DNA of 64,000 bases. Origin: Halomonas sp. HAL1. GTDB lineage: Bacteria; Pseudomonadota; Gammaproteobacteria; Pseudomonadales; Halomonadaceae. The translations under genes were made by a program, and so were the position numbers. Below, one piece after another: positions 9,062 through 17,856 of this stretch; position 1 is the first letter of the stretch; each line of letters opens with the position of its first letter. The stretch is taken from contig NZ_CP130610.1 in NCBI RefSeq assembly GCF_030544485.1, positions 248,001 to 312,000 of the forward strand, given 5' to 3'. Below the pieces are notes generated by a model. That model did not search any database, was not told the DNA's origin, and saw nothing but the letters and a program-made list of their open reading frames with translations.

Positions 9062-9637
9062 ATGTCTGCCTCACCGGTCACATTGATGGTGGCTCGTCGC
9101 GTTGAGCACGGCCGCTACTTCGACTTTAATCGTTGGCTAAACGAAGGGCGCGAGCTGGCGGCTGATTTTGCTGGCTACCTCGGCTCTGGCGTACTAGCAC
9201 CCCCCGCTGATGACGATGAATATCAGATCATATTTCGCTTTAGCAGCAGCGAAACCTTAGCCGCCTGGGAACACTCCGCCTCACGCCATGCGTGGTTGGC
9301 GCGCGGAAAAGGGCTGTATGAAGCGCCTCAAGAGCACCGTGCCACTGGGCTGGACACGTGGTTTCAAAACAACGGAAACAGCGCTCCGCCGCGTTGGAAG
9401 CAAGCCGTGGCTGTTTGGTTGGCTTTCTTCCCCATCTCGTTGCTTTTCCAATGGGTATTTGGCGGCGTATTGGCCGATTGGGCGCTGGTGCCGCGGGTGA
9501 TGGTGAGTACCTTGATGTTGACGCCAGTGATGGTGTTTGTGTTTATTCCGCTCTCGACGCGCTTATTAGCACCTTGGCTGCAAGGAAAGTGGTCACCGCT
9601 GGATTTACTGGCGCGCTGGCGTCATGCACATCGTTAA
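9062..9637 (+). CDS. ABM-like domain protein with C-terminal membrane segments
   Basis: 191 aa. Residues 1-100 resemble the antibiotic-biosynthesis-monooxygenase-like (dimeric alpha-beta barrel) fold found with membrane tails in many proteobacteria: VTLMVARRVEHGRYFDFNRW, EYQIIFRFSSSETLAAWEHS and a basic SRHAWLARG segment. Residues about 115-175 contain two transmembrane helices (VAVWLAFFPISLLFQWVFGG and VSTLMLTPVMVFVFIPLS), so it should be an inner-membrane protein. The start is firm: AGGAGATATACC precedes the ATG. Enzyme activity is not shown by the sequence; many such proteins are uncharacterised. Confidence 0.7.
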   Translation: MSASPVTLMVARRVEHGRYFDFNRWLNEGRELAADFAGYLGSGVLAPPADDDEYQIIFRFSSSETLAAWEHSASRHAWLARGKGLYEAPQEHRATGLDTWFQNNGNSAPPRWKQAVAVWLAFFPISLLFQWVFGGVLADWALVPRVMVSTLMLTPVMVFVFIPLSTRLLAPWLQGKWSPLDLLARWRHAHR

Positions 9638-9815
9638 TTTTCATTAATTTTTACTAGTTTAATGCTTTCATGGGGTTCAACGCTGTAATGGTGCTAACTT
9701 TAGTATATTGATCCTATTAAGATGATCTTTATGCTACTAAGCTGAAGGTGCTTGCAGTAATGGATAACTGTCGCCAGTGCAATGCTGGTGTATAACCCAG
9801 CCCCATGGAGTGTTT

Positions 9816-10487
9816 ATGATTCACGTTCACCATTTGGAAAAGTCTCGTTCTCATCGGATTTTGTGGCTATTAGAAGCCTTAGAACTGGACTATGAGCTGG
9901 TAATTTACCAACGCGATGACAAAACACAGCAAGCGCCCGACTCGCTAAAAAAAATCCACCCGCTTGGTAAATCCCCGGTCATTACCGATGGTGATCTCAC
10001 CGTGGCTGAGTCAGGCGCGATCATTGACTACCTGTTACAGCGCTATGGGCAAGGGCGGTGTCAGCCTTCTCCCGATGACTTGCGGGCTTGGGTAGATTAC
10101 CGCTACTGGCTACATTATGCCGAAGGCTCACTGATGCCACTGCTGGTGATGCAGCTTGTGTTTAGCCAAGTTCCCAAGCAGTCGCCCTGGCTGATTAAAC
10201 CGCTGGCGAAAGGCATTAGCGATACGGTGAGTAAGCGTTTTTTAGCACCGCAGATGAAACAGCACCTCACTTTTATAAACCAGCACTTATCAGCCAACGG
10301 TAATTTTGCCGGCCCCTGGCCTAGTGGCGCGGATATTCAAATGAGCTTTCCGCTACAGGCTGTGGCGGCCGTCCAGTCGTTAGAGCAGTATTCTGCCATT
10401 GCCGCTTTTGTATCGCGTATCGAACAAGACTCCGCGTGGCAGCGAGTGGTAGAGCGAGCTGGCCCGTTAACCATGCCTGGCCAGTAA
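9816..10487 (+). CDS. Glutathione S-transferase family protein
   Basis: 223 aa with a thioredoxin-like N-terminal domain (IHVHHLEKSRSHRILWLLEAL, then LGKSPVITDGDLTVAESGAI) carrying the cis-Pro (SPV) and the glutathione-binding ES pair, followed by an all-helical C-terminal domain. The catalytic residue probably lies in the LEKSRSHR turn, as in Ser-type bacterial GSTs. ATG 9816 follows TGGAG; the in-frame ATG at 9777 has no such site. The next gene starts 9 bp after its stop, so the two are probably co-transcribed. Confidence 0.87.
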   Translation: MIHVHHLEKSRSHRILWLLEALELDYELVIYQRDDKTQQAPDSLKKIHPLGKSPVITDGDLTVAESGAIIDYLLQRYGQGRCQPSPDDLRAWVDYRYWLHYAEGSLMPLLVMQLVFSQVPKQSPWLIKPLAKGISDTVSKRFLAPQMKQHLTFINQHLSANGNFAGPWPSGADIQMSFPLQAVAAVQSLEQYSAIAAFVSRIEQDSAWQRVVERAGPLTMPGQ

Positions 10488-10495
10488 TAACTACC

Positions 10496-12331
10496 ATGTA
10501 CCATTTCGCCACTTCAGCAGCTCTGCCAGCAGAGCTGCTGCGCAGCATTGACACTTATTTGGGGCGCTGGGGAATCGCCTTGCTGCTCGTTTTTCTGCTT
10601 TTAGCACTGCTGGGCAATCTGTTACTCAAGCGCCGCATGCAGCATAACAGGGCGTTGCTGCAAACCAATAAAGAGATGCTGGCGACTATTTTGGATAGTG
10701 TCGATGCCTTTATTTATATCAAGTCACCGACCTTAGAGTATCAATACGTGAATCGCCGTATCAGCGATTTATTTGGTCTGCCAGCCGACAAAGTTATTGG
10801 TAAGTGCGACGCTGAGTTTTTTGATGCCGGCAGCGCTGCTGAAATGGAGCAGGTTGATCGCAGCGTATTGGCATCGGGCAAGAAAGTAACGGTCGAGGAG
10901 AGTAACGTCTTACAAGGTGAAAGCCAGGTAAGAACGTTCTTATCGATCAAAATGCCGCTGTCGATGTCCCCCGGTGCTCCCCCTTCTCTATGCGGTATTT
11001 CGACGGAACTCACTGACTACCTCGAAATGCAGTCGCGCACCTACTATCTGGCCTTCTATGACTCACTGACAGGTCTGCCCAACCGTCGGATGCTGATGGA
11101 CTCGTTAACGTCCGCGATCGATCATGATGAGTGGTCAGCGTCTTATAGCGCTGTGTTGGTGATCGATCTGGATAACTTTCGCTTAGTGAACGACATCCAG
11201 GGTCATGAGAGTGGTGATCAACTGTTGATTAACGTTGCTGAACAGCTACGACAGCGGCTAGAGCCAGAGGCCACGCTGGCACGCTTTAGTAGTGATGAAT
11301 TTGTGGTACTGCTGAATAACCTGGGCGAGCCGCAGACCGAGGCCGTCCGAAAAGCTGAACGTGTGTCCCGCCAGCTATTGGAAACCATCGCTCAAGTGAG
11401 AAGCGGTCATTCGTTACCTATTAGCGCCAGTATTGGCATTGCACTGTTTGCCGGGCGCGAACACAGCATGGATAGTGTGCTGCAACAGGCGGATATGGCC
11501 TTGCAGCAGGCGAAGAGAGCTGGCGGCAACACGCTGTGCTTTTTTAACGCCGATATGCAGACCAGCGTACTGGAAAGGGCCAGCCTGGAAGCTGACCTGC
11601 ATAAGGCCCTTGAGCGCAATGAGTTGGCTCTGCACTATCAGGTGCAGGTCGACCATCAGGGCGTGACCACGGGGGTCGAAGCGTTATTACGCTGGTATCA
11701 CCCCCAGCGTGGCTGGGTTTCCCCCGCGACGTTTATTCCCCTGGCTGAGGAGAATAGGCTGATTGTGCCCATCGGCTATTGGGTGCTTAGGTCGGCCTGC
11801 GAGCAATTGGCGAAGTGGTCGCATCAAGCGACCTACGCCCCCTTAAGTATTTCCGTTAATGTGAGCTCTGTTCAGTTTCAGCAACCCGACTTCGTGCATG
11901 ACGTAGAGGCGTTATTAGCAGAGACGCTGGCACCGCCAAGCCGGTTGGTGCTGGAAGTAACGGAAAGCCTGCTGATGTGCGAGCCAGTTCGGGTGCGCAA
12001 TACGATGTTGAAACTCCGCGCTAGAGGGATTCGCTTTGCACTGGATGACTTTGGCACTGGTTACTCATCGCTGAGCTACTTAAAGCGCTTACCGCTAGAT
12101 GAGCTAAAGATTGATCAATCGTTTATTCGCGAACTGCTCACTGACAAGACAGATGCAGCGATCGTGGATACGACGATACTGCTTGCCGTGAGTTTAGGCT
12201 TAACCGTGGTCGCAGAAGGGGTAGAGAAAAAAGAGCAGCTTGACTGGCTAAGAGGCCATGGCTGTTACCGCTATCAAGGCTACCTGTTTGGTCGCCCGAC
12301 ACCGATTGAGTATCTTTTTGAAAGCTATTAG
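10496..12331 (+). CDS. Membrane PAS-GGDEF-EAL protein with degenerate GGDEF site
   Basis: 611 aa. A single N-terminal transmembrane helix (IALLLVFLLLALLGNLLL, about residues 27-44) is followed by a PAS domain (about 60-170; SVDAFIYIKSPTLEYQYVNR, FGLPADKVIGK), a GGDEF-type domain (about 180-345) and an EAL domain (about 355-605). The cyclase signature reads SSDEF, so diguanylate cyclase activity is unlikely. The EAL domain keeps EALLRW, LEVTES, LDDFGTGYSS, KIDQSFI and AEGVE, so it is probably an active c-di-GMP phosphodiesterase tuned by PAS and possibly by GTP binding. ATG 10496 lies just after the GST stop; translation may be coupled. Confidence 0.9.
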   Translation: MYHFATSAALPAELLRSIDTYLGRWGIALLLVFLLLALLGNLLLKRRMQHNRALLQTNKEMLATILDSVDAFIYIKSPTLEYQYVNRRISDLFGLPADKVIGKCDAEFFDAGSAAEMEQVDRSVLASGKKVTVEESNVLQGESQVRTFLSIKMPLSMSPGAPPSLCGISTELTDYLEMQSRTYYLAFYDSLTGLPNRRMLMDSLTSAIDHDEWSASYSAVLVIDLDNFRLVNDIQGHESGDQLLINVAEQLRQRLEPEATLARFSSDEFVVLLNNLGEPQTEAVRKAERVSRQLLETIAQVRSGHSLPISASIGIALFAGREHSMDSVLQQADMALQQAKRAGGNTLCFFNADMQTSVLERASLEADLHKALERNELALHYQVQVDHQGVTTGVEALLRWYHPQRGWVSPATFIPLAEENRLIVPIGYWVLRSACEQLAKWSHQATYAPLSISVNVSSVQFQQPDFVHDVEALLAETLAPPSRLVLEVTESLLMCEPVRVRNTMLKLRARGIRFALDDFGTGYSSLSYLKRLPLDELKIDQSFIRELLTDKTDAAIVDTTILLAVSLGLTVVAEGVEKKEQLDWLRGHGCYRYQGYLFGRPTPIEYLFESY

Positions 12332-12344
12332 GCGGCTATATAAA

Positions 12345-12374
12345 AACCCCTTTCCAGCACGCTGAAAAGGGGTT
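12345..12374. terminator. Bidirectional rho-independent terminator
   Basis: Stem AACCCCTTTCCAGC / GCTGAAAAGGGGTT (one mismatch) lies between two convergent genes. A-rich sequence on its left serves as the U-tract for the minus-strand nhaD transcript; the plus side has a weaker tail (TTAAACATTCTTAA). Confidence 0.8.
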
Positions 12375-12401
12375 AAACATTCTTAATGATACATGCCTGC
12401 T

Positions 12402-13880
12402 TTAGCTAAACAGCGCAAAGCTCTCAGCGTTAAGCAACATGTGAACCAAAATGCTGGCGATATAGCCGAGCAAAATGACCGGCGACCAACGCAAGTGGCC
12501 CATAAACGTATAGGAACCTCTTGCCTGGCCCATTACCGCTACCCCTGCCGCTGAACCGATCGACAGCAAGCTGCCCCCGACGCCTGCGGTTAAGGTAATT
12601 AGCAGCCATTGACCGTGGGACATATCGGGCTCCATCGTGAGCACCGCAAACATCACGGGAATGTTGTCGATGACCGCTGATACAACACCCAGCGTAATGT
12701 TGGCTGCCGTCGCGTTCCAACCAGTGTAGAGCGCCTCTGAAAGCAGGCCGAGATAGCCCATAAAGCCCAGCCCGCCAACGCACATCACTACCCCGTAGAA
12801 GAACAGCAATGTATCCCACTCGGCACGTGCCACACGGTTGAAGACATCAAACGGTACCACGCTGCCCAACTGCTCAAGCTTCTTGTTGTCACCGCGGCGG
12901 CTATAGCGTTCGCGTTTACGCTCCAACGAGCGGGGTAGGCTGCGGCGTAGGTAGTAGCCGAAGAACTGCAAGTAGCCCAGGCCGGTCATCATACCCAGCA
13001 CCGGCGGTAGGTGGAGTACTACGTGGCACAGCACGGCAGTAATAATGGTCAATAAAAACAGCCCTACAATGCGCCGGGCACCCCGCTTCATCCACACATC
13101 TTCATAAACGCTAGCGGGTTTCTCGTCCTTAATGAACAGACTCATGATGGAGGCAGGTATTAGGAAATTGACCAGGGCAGGGAAGAACAGGATGAAGAAC
13201 TCCTGGAACTCAACCATGCCAGCTTGCCACACCATGAGAGTGGTAATGTCGCCGAAGGGGCTAAATGCACCCCCCGCATTGGCGGCCACCACAATATTGA
13301 TACAAGCGACGTTAATAAACCGCTGGTCGCCCTCTGCCACTTTAGTTACCACGGCACACATCAATAGTGCGGTGGTGAGGTTGTCGGCAATGGGTGAAAG
13401 CACAAAGGCGAGACCGCCGGTCAACCAAAACAGTGTCCGGTAGTTGAAGCCTTTGCGTAACATCCAGGAGCGCAAAGCATCAAACACCCGGCGCTCTTCC
13501 ATCGCGTTGATATACGTCATGGCCACCAGCAAGAACAGCATCAGCTCGGTGAACTCCAAAAGCGTCACGCGAAACGCGTACTCGGACGCGTCAGACATAC
13601 CGTTTTGGACATACACCCAGCCGATGAGGCTCCAGATGATACCGGCTGCCACCAACACCGGCTTCGACTTGCGCATATGAATCTTTTCTTCCGCCATGAC
13701 GAGGGCATACGCCAGGACGAAAATAGCCACCGCAAAAAAGCCGACAGCCGAGGTGGTTAAATTTAGTTCACCAGTAACGGCAAACGCATTGGGACTTACG
13801 CCTAATAGTAAGGCCGCTAACAAAAAAAGCCAGCGACGATATAATCGTGGCTGGCAAGAGGGTTGGCACAACGTAGGCAT
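12402..13880 (-). CDS. nhaD: Na+/H+ antiporter NhaD
   Basis: 492 aa polytopic membrane protein of the ion-transporter/NhaD family. After a hydrophobic leader (LFLLAALLLGVSPNAFA) there are about 12 more helices with family motifs: LSPIADNLTTALLM, AANAGGAFSPFGDITTLMVW, VSAVIDNIPVMFAVLTM and GVGGSLLSIGSAAGVAVMG. The Asp, Asn and Thr residues in the NLTTAL and DNIP loops are thought to take part in ion exchange. It expels Na+ in exchange for protons and is typical of halophilic and alkaliphilic gammaproteobacteria. The start at 13880 has GAGG about 12 bases upstream. It is monocistronic and convergent with the PAS-GGDEF-EAL gene. Confidence 0.93.
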   Translation of the reverse strand: MPTLCQPSCQPRLYRRWLFLLAALLLGVSPNAFAVTGELNLTTSAVGFFAVAIFVLAYALVMAEEKIHMRKSKPVLVAAGIIWSLIGWVYVQNGMSDASEYAFRVTLLEFTELMLFLLVAMTYINAMEERRVFDALRSWMLRKGFNYRTLFWLTGGLAFVLSPIADNLTTALLMCAVVTKVAEGDQRFINVACINIVVAANAGGAFSPFGDITTLMVWQAGMVEFQEFFILFFPALVNFLIPASIMSLFIKDEKPASVYEDVWMKRGARRIVGLFLLTIITAVLCHVVLHLPPVLGMMTGLGYLQFFGYYLRRSLPRSLERKRERYSRRGDNKKLEQLGSVVPFDVFNRVARAEWDTLLFFYGVVMCVGGLGFMGYLGLLSEALYTGWNATAANITLGVVSAVIDNIPVMFAVLTMEPDMSHGQWLLITLTAGVGGSLLSIGSAAGVAVMGQARGSYTFMGHLRWSPVILLGYIASILVHMLLNAESFALFS

Positions 13881-14301
13881 GTGACGTTTTTCCTCATGGT
13901 TAAGTTGTCAGGAGTGGTGTAAAAGCGTCACTAGTTTACCAGCCTATATTGCGCCGCAACACTTTATAAAAACGAACGAAAGTAGTTCTTCTTAAGGGAA
14001 TAGCATCTTTTTTTAGGAAATTAATCTTTTAGGTAATGGTAACTTTATCAACATTAGTTTTGGCTAAGTGCTGGTTTAAAGGTGGTGGTTATACTATTGC
14101 CGAATAGTATTATTAAATAATATCCATTTCTTTATACCTCTTTTCACTAATGCACGCTTTCATTATCGCCGTCGACCCCCAGGCGAGGCTGCCCGTTTAG
14201 GCATAGTCATGGTATGTTGACGCCCCCTAGGCCCATTGCTGGGTAACATAAAAACGAGGCCTGTTAGAAAACGGCCGCTGGATACGCTAAGGAAGATTAA
14301 G
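13881..14301. promoter_or_regulatory. Divergent intergenic region between nhaD and TAXI gene
   Basis: 421 bp without a gene, AT-rich from about 13950 to 14160. It contains a 7-bp inverted repeat ATACTAT / ATAGTAT (14091-14110) and A/T runs around 13999-14060. It must carry promoters for both divergent units, but no hexamer pair stands out. No ORF or RNA is supported. Confidence 0.5.
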
Positions 14302-15279
14302 ATGCGCAACTCATTTCGCTCCCTTCGCCGCACGCTTGGCGTGACGGCTGCTACGCTAGCGCTGGTAAGTACCGCTTTCTCCGTCCACGCTGAAACGCGG
14401 GTGACCTATAAATCGGCTTCTGCCGGTACCGCCTACTATCAGATGGGCGTAGAACTCTCAGAAGCAATCCGCCAGGGGACGGATGACGCGATTATTCTGA
14501 CCCTTGAAGAGAGCCAGGGCTCGGTTCAGAACGTCATGGAGGTCATGGCGCGCCAGGGTAACTACGTGTTTACCACGCCGCCTGCATTAGTGGAGCAGGC
14601 CATGGCAGGAGAGGGCGCCTTTGCCGAGCGTCAGAACCCTCGCTTTCAAGAAATTCGTGGCCTGTTCCCCATCCCCTCTATCACCATGCATTTTGTACTG
14701 GCGGGTGACGAAGGGGTGACTGATGTGTCTGCCCTGGAAGGCAAGCACTTATTAATTGGTCGGGGTACGTTTGGCGCCCGGGAAGCGGCTCGTTACCTGG
14801 AGTTGTTTGGTCTGGAAGAGAATGTCCAAATCGCCGATGCGGCGATTGGCAGCGGCCCCGATGCACTTAAAAACGGTCAGATTGATGGCTTTGTAACGGC
14901 CAGCTCTTTCCCGTCGCCCAATGTGATAGAGACCGCCGCCAGCATGCCTATATCGTTGGTTAGTCTGACCGATGAGCAAATCGAACAAACCGGCGCGGCG
15001 CGCCAAACGATCCCCGGCAGTACCTACCCCGGCGTTGATAAAGATGTCGAAACCACATCGCTACCGGTGATTGCCTACACCACCACCTATATGGATGACG
15101 ATACCGCCTACACGCTGACCAAAACATTTTGGGAGCGTCGTGATGCCATGGCCGAAGAGGCCGCCTGGTGGGGCAGTATTACCCCTGAAATGCTGGAAAA
15201 CATGACCGGCTCGCTACACCCAGGGGCACTGCGCTATTACGAAGAAGCGGGCTTCGAGGTGCCTGACTCTCTACGTTAG
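14302..15279 (+). CDS. TAXI-family TRAP transporter solute-binding protein
   Basis: 325 aa with a signal peptide (RTLGVTAATLALVSTAFSVHA, cleavage near residue 30). The mature start TRVTYKSASAGTAYYQMGVELSEAI has the GTAYYQMG pocket motif of TAXI receptors, and later VSALEGKHLLIGRGTFGAREAA-type strands fit the fold. ATG 14302 was chosen because AAGGAAG is at 14289-14295 and the signal peptide then has normal length. It captures a small organic acid or amino acid in the periplasm and hands it to the fused permease encoded downstream. The ligand is unknown. Confidence 0.87.
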   Translation: MRNSFRSLRRTLGVTAATLALVSTAFSVHAETRVTYKSASAGTAYYQMGVELSEAIRQGTDDAIILTLEESQGSVQNVMEVMARQGNYVFTTPPALVEQAMAGEGAFAERQNPRFQEIRGLFPIPSITMHFVLAGDEGVTDVSALEGKHLLIGRGTFGAREAARYLELFGLEENVQIADAAIGSGPDALKNGQIDGFVTASSFPSPNVIETAASMPISLVSLTDEQIEQTGAARQTIPGSTYPGVDKDVETTSLPVIAYTTTYMDDDTAYTLTKTFWERRDAMAEEAAWWGSITPEMLENMTGSLHPGALRYYEEAGFEVPDSLR

Positions 15280-15300
15280 TCACTATCCCCCTTCTTCCTA

Positions 15301-15326
15301 CTGCCACGGCGATCGCGCTGTGGCAG
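15301..15326 (+). terminator. Hairpin after TAXI receptor gene
   Basis: CTGCCAC (15301-15307) pairs with GTGGCAG (15320-15326) across a GC-rich loop, 21 bp after the receptor stop. Only a short pyrimidine stretch follows, so it is probably a partial terminator or mRNA-stabilising hairpin that sets the receptor:permease ratio. Confidence 0.5.
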
Positions 15327-15330
15327 TTCT

Positions 15331-15385
15331 GTATTGATGCAGAGTTGATGCAGAGTTGATGCGGTATTGATGCAGTATTGATAAT
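15331..15385 (+). repeat. Five tandem 11-bp repeats upstream of the TRAP permease
   Basis: Five consecutive 11-mers: GTATTGATGCA, GAGTTGATGCA, GAGTTGATGCG, GTATTGATGCA, GTATTGATAAT. The array ends 12 bp before the permease start and so occupies its 5' leader. An 11-bp period is about one DNA turn, but slippage-generated sequence is equally possible. Confidence 0.85.
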
Positions 15386-15397
15386 AGGCAACTTGGC

Positions 15398-17197
15398 ATG
15401 CGTGTTATTACTTCTTCGCCAGCGGCGACCCCTGCAGATGATGACGCCATAGCCCCAGGCTGGATGGCGCTGGGGGCGGTCAGTGTGGTGTTTCATCTGG
15501 GATTGATTTTTTATGGCTTAACGCCTGCGCTCGTCAGTCGGCCGCTACACATGGCGCTGCTGTTGCCTTGGGTGCTGGTCTACATGGCCAACACACCGAC
15601 GCAGCGAATCAGCGGCTGGGTGCTAACGCTGCTGGGCGTGGCCGCATGCGGCTATATCGCCCTCAATGAGGCTGCACTAGCCAACCAGTATGGCTTTATT
15701 GATACCCACCTGCAGATGGGTATCGGGCTATTTTTAATTGCGCTTGCGCTTGAGGCCGCCCGCCGGGCGATTGGCTGGCCGCTGCCGCTGGTCGCGTTGT
15801 TGGCCTTGATGTATGGCGCTTTCGGCCAACACATCCCTGGTGCTTTTGGCCACCCTGGGCTCCCGCTGCCTAGCATGGTGGGCACATTGACCATTGCCGA
15901 AGGCGGGCTGTGGGGATCGCTGACCGGCGTGAGTGTCAGTGTGGTGGCAATTTTTGTGATTTTCGGTGCGGTACTCAATGCCGGCGAAGCGGGGCAGGGC
16001 TTCATGAATCTCGCTGGCGCGGTGGCCGGGCGGCTGACCGGGGGCGCGGCCAAAGTGGCGGTGATTTCCTCGGCACTGATGGGCTCTATCTCCGGTTCGG
16101 CGTCAGCTAACGTGGCCTCCACCGGGGCAATCACCATTCCCTCCATGGTGCGCCTGCGCTACCCGCGCTCGCTCGCCGGTGCGGTGGAAGCGGTTGCCTC
16201 CTCTGGCGGGCAAATCATGCCGCCGCTGATGGGGGCGGGCGCGTTTGTCATGGTGGAGCTGACGGGGACTCCCTATACACAAATTATGGGCGCGGCAATG
16301 TTACCGGCAGTCCTCTATTTCTTGACCGTCTGGGTGGGCATCAATGCCTACGCGACTAGGCATGACTTGCAGCCCGTGGCGGAAAGCGAACGCCCCCACG
16401 CGAAAGAGGTCGCCATTACCTCACTATTTTTCGCGATCCCGTTCGTGTTGCTGCTCGAGCGTATTTTCAACGGTGGTTATACCCCACAGTACGCTGCCAG
16501 CATTGCGATTTTCGCGGGCATCGCGCTGCTGTTCTTTGATGTGACGCTGCGCTTCTCGCTTCCTGGCTTTAGCCGTCGGTTAGCCGCCGCTGTGGTCACT
16601 GCCGGGCGCCAGATTGCCGTGATCGGCGCGATTATCCTGTGCGCCTCGCTGGTGGTCGGCGTGCTGTCGCTAACGGGGCTGGGCGTCAAGATTACCTCAG
16701 GTATCCTGTCGCTCTCCAACGACATGCTATGGCCAGCACTGCTGCTAACGGCGCTCGCCTGTTTGATTTTAGGCATGGAGGTGCCAACCACCGCCGCCTA
16801 CGTGATCTGTGTCTCTGTCGCCGGGCCGGCGTTGACATCGCTGGGTCTGGAGCCGCTTCTAGCGCATCTGTTCGTTTTCTGGTACGCGCTGCTCTCGACT
16901 ATCACGCCGCCGGTGTGTGGCGGTGTGTTTATCGCTGCTGGCATGGTGGGGGAGAATTGGCTAAAGGTGGCGTTCAAGGCCATGGCGCTGGGGATTGGGC
17001 TGTATATCATTCCCTTGGCCATGGTGGCCAACCCGGAAATAATCCAACTAGTCTTTAATCCGTCAGGCGCCCTGCTGAATGCCCTGAAAGTGGCGCTGGG
17101 GCTGGGGGCGATCTCTTACGGAGTGATCGCGCGCAAAGCATGGTGGCAGCGTGCGGCGCTAGTCGCGGCGGGGGCTATCCTGATCTTCGTGGTTTAG
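15398..17197 (+). CDS. TRAP transporter fused permease (DctQ-DctM type, TAXI class)
   Basis: 599 aa with about 15 or more hydrophobic segments. The N-terminal quarter corresponds to the small DctQ-like subunit; the rest is DctM-like, with VSGSASANVASTGAITIPSM-like and ASSGGQIMPPLMGAGAFVM signatures typical of TAXI-associated fused permeases. It works with the receptor encoded upstream in ion-driven uptake, probably Na+-coupled as in other TRAP systems. The start at 15398 has only a weak ribosome binding site. Its stop is 3 bp from the end of the convergent gene. Confidence 0.9.
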   Translation: MRVITSSPAATPADDDAIAPGWMALGAVSVVFHLGLIFYGLTPALVSRPLHMALLLPWVLVYMANTPTQRISGWVLTLLGVAACGYIALNEAALANQYGFIDTHLQMGIGLFLIALALEAARRAIGWPLPLVALLALMYGAFGQHIPGAFGHPGLPLPSMVGTLTIAEGGLWGSLTGVSVSVVAIFVIFGAVLNAGEAGQGFMNLAGAVAGRLTGGAAKVAVISSALMGSISGSASANVASTGAITIPSMVRLRYPRSLAGAVEAVASSGGQIMPPLMGAGAFVMVELTGTPYTQIMGAAMLPAVLYFLTVWVGINAYATRHDLQPVAESERPHAKEVAITSLFFAIPFVLLLERIFNGGYTPQYAASIAIFAGIALLFFDVTLRFSLPGFSRRLAAAVVTAGRQIAVIGAIILCASLVVGVLSLTGLGVKITSGILSLSNDMLWPALLLTALACLILGMEVPTTAAYVICVSVAGPALTSLGLEPLLAHLFVFWYALLSTITPPVCGGVFIAAGMVGENWLKVAFKAMALGIGLYIIPLAMVANPEIIQLVFNPSGALLNALKVALGLGAISYGVIARKAWWQRAALVAAGAILIFVV

Positions 17198-17200
17198 CCT

Positions 17201-17770
17201 TTAGCCCTGGGACGAACCGTCAGCATCCAGCCGTAGCGGCGAAGAGGCTGGCAGCGGGGTAGTGGCAAACATCACCCAGATATCCAGCGCAGGCCCCAGT
17301 GACTGCACCAACCGCAGTTGCTCGGGTGCCTGGGCGAGCACCTCTTCAGCACAAATGCCTGCCTCAAAACGCCCGGCGAGCAGGCCCTCTGCTACTGCCA
17401 CCGTGGTGGGGGCATCAATGAGCTCTGTATAGGCCGTTAAATCAGTGTAATAGCGGGTGGCTGGCTGCAATGCCACCTGGGTGGGCTGCGCAATGGTACG
17501 TTGTGCGATCAGCGCCAGCGGCTTGCTACCCGCAATAAAGGTGTCGACCGGGTAGGCTCGATGCATATAGCGGCCGACACAGTCGCTATGGGTGGCGTGG
17601 GCGGTGCACTGCAACACGTGGCTAACCTGCCCAGCAATAAGCGCCTGAAAGGCATCTTCAAAGTGGTTGAAGAGAGTCACGCTGCCTTCGCCTGAACAGC
17701 GTTGTTTTAAATAACGCATGGCAATCAATTCGTGGTTATTGCCGCTAGGACCCAGGGTAGCAATGTGCAC
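17201..17770 (-). CDS. Prephenate dehydratase-like domain protein of unknown role
   Basis: 189 aa. The N-terminus IATLGPSGNNHELIAMRYL resembles the opening strand-turn of prephenate dehydratase and related periplasmic-binding-like folds (usually GPxGTFS), and FEDAFQALIAGQVSHVL fits the following helix. The dehydratase TRF-type catalytic motif is not seen, so that activity is doubtful. There is no signal peptide. It is convergent with, and 3 bp from, the TRAP permease. It could bind a small carboxylate, perhaps the transported one, but this is a guess from context. Confidence 0.55.
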   Translation of the reverse strand: MHIATLGPSGNNHELIAMRYLKQRCSGEGSVTLFNHFEDAFQALIAGQVSHVLQCTAHATHSDCVGRYMHRAYPVDTFIAGSKPLALIAQRTIAQPTQVALQPATRYYTDLTAYTELIDAPTTVAVAEGLLAGRFEAGICAEEVLAQAPEQLRLVQSLGPALDIWVMFATTPLPASSPLRLDADGSSQG

Positions 17771-17804
17771 GGTTACGTTTCTCCACGATAAACAATCAAG
17801 TCAT

Positions 17805-17833
17805 TGAGCCAAAAACGGTGGGTTTTTGGCTCA
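17805..17833. terminator. Perfect-stem hairpin between two minus-strand genes
   Basis: A 12-bp perfect stem TGAGCCAAAAAC / GTTTTTGGCTCA with a 5-base loop lies between the exchanger gene (transcribed leftwards, ending at 17857) and the start of the 17201-17770 gene. It probably terminates the exchanger transcript. Confidence 0.7.
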
Positions 17834-17856
17834 GCGCAATCAACGATTAGGCCATC

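Noticed and set aside
8841..9086. 81-codon open frame with a Met
   Set aside because: Overlaps the end of the 8506-8889 gene and the start of the firm 9062 gene, has no ribosome binding site, and its composition is that of a noncoding frame.
13132..13884. Three open frames antisense to nhaD
   Set aside because: They run across the strongly conserved nhaD frame and show Ser/Arg-rich shadow composition without any motif.
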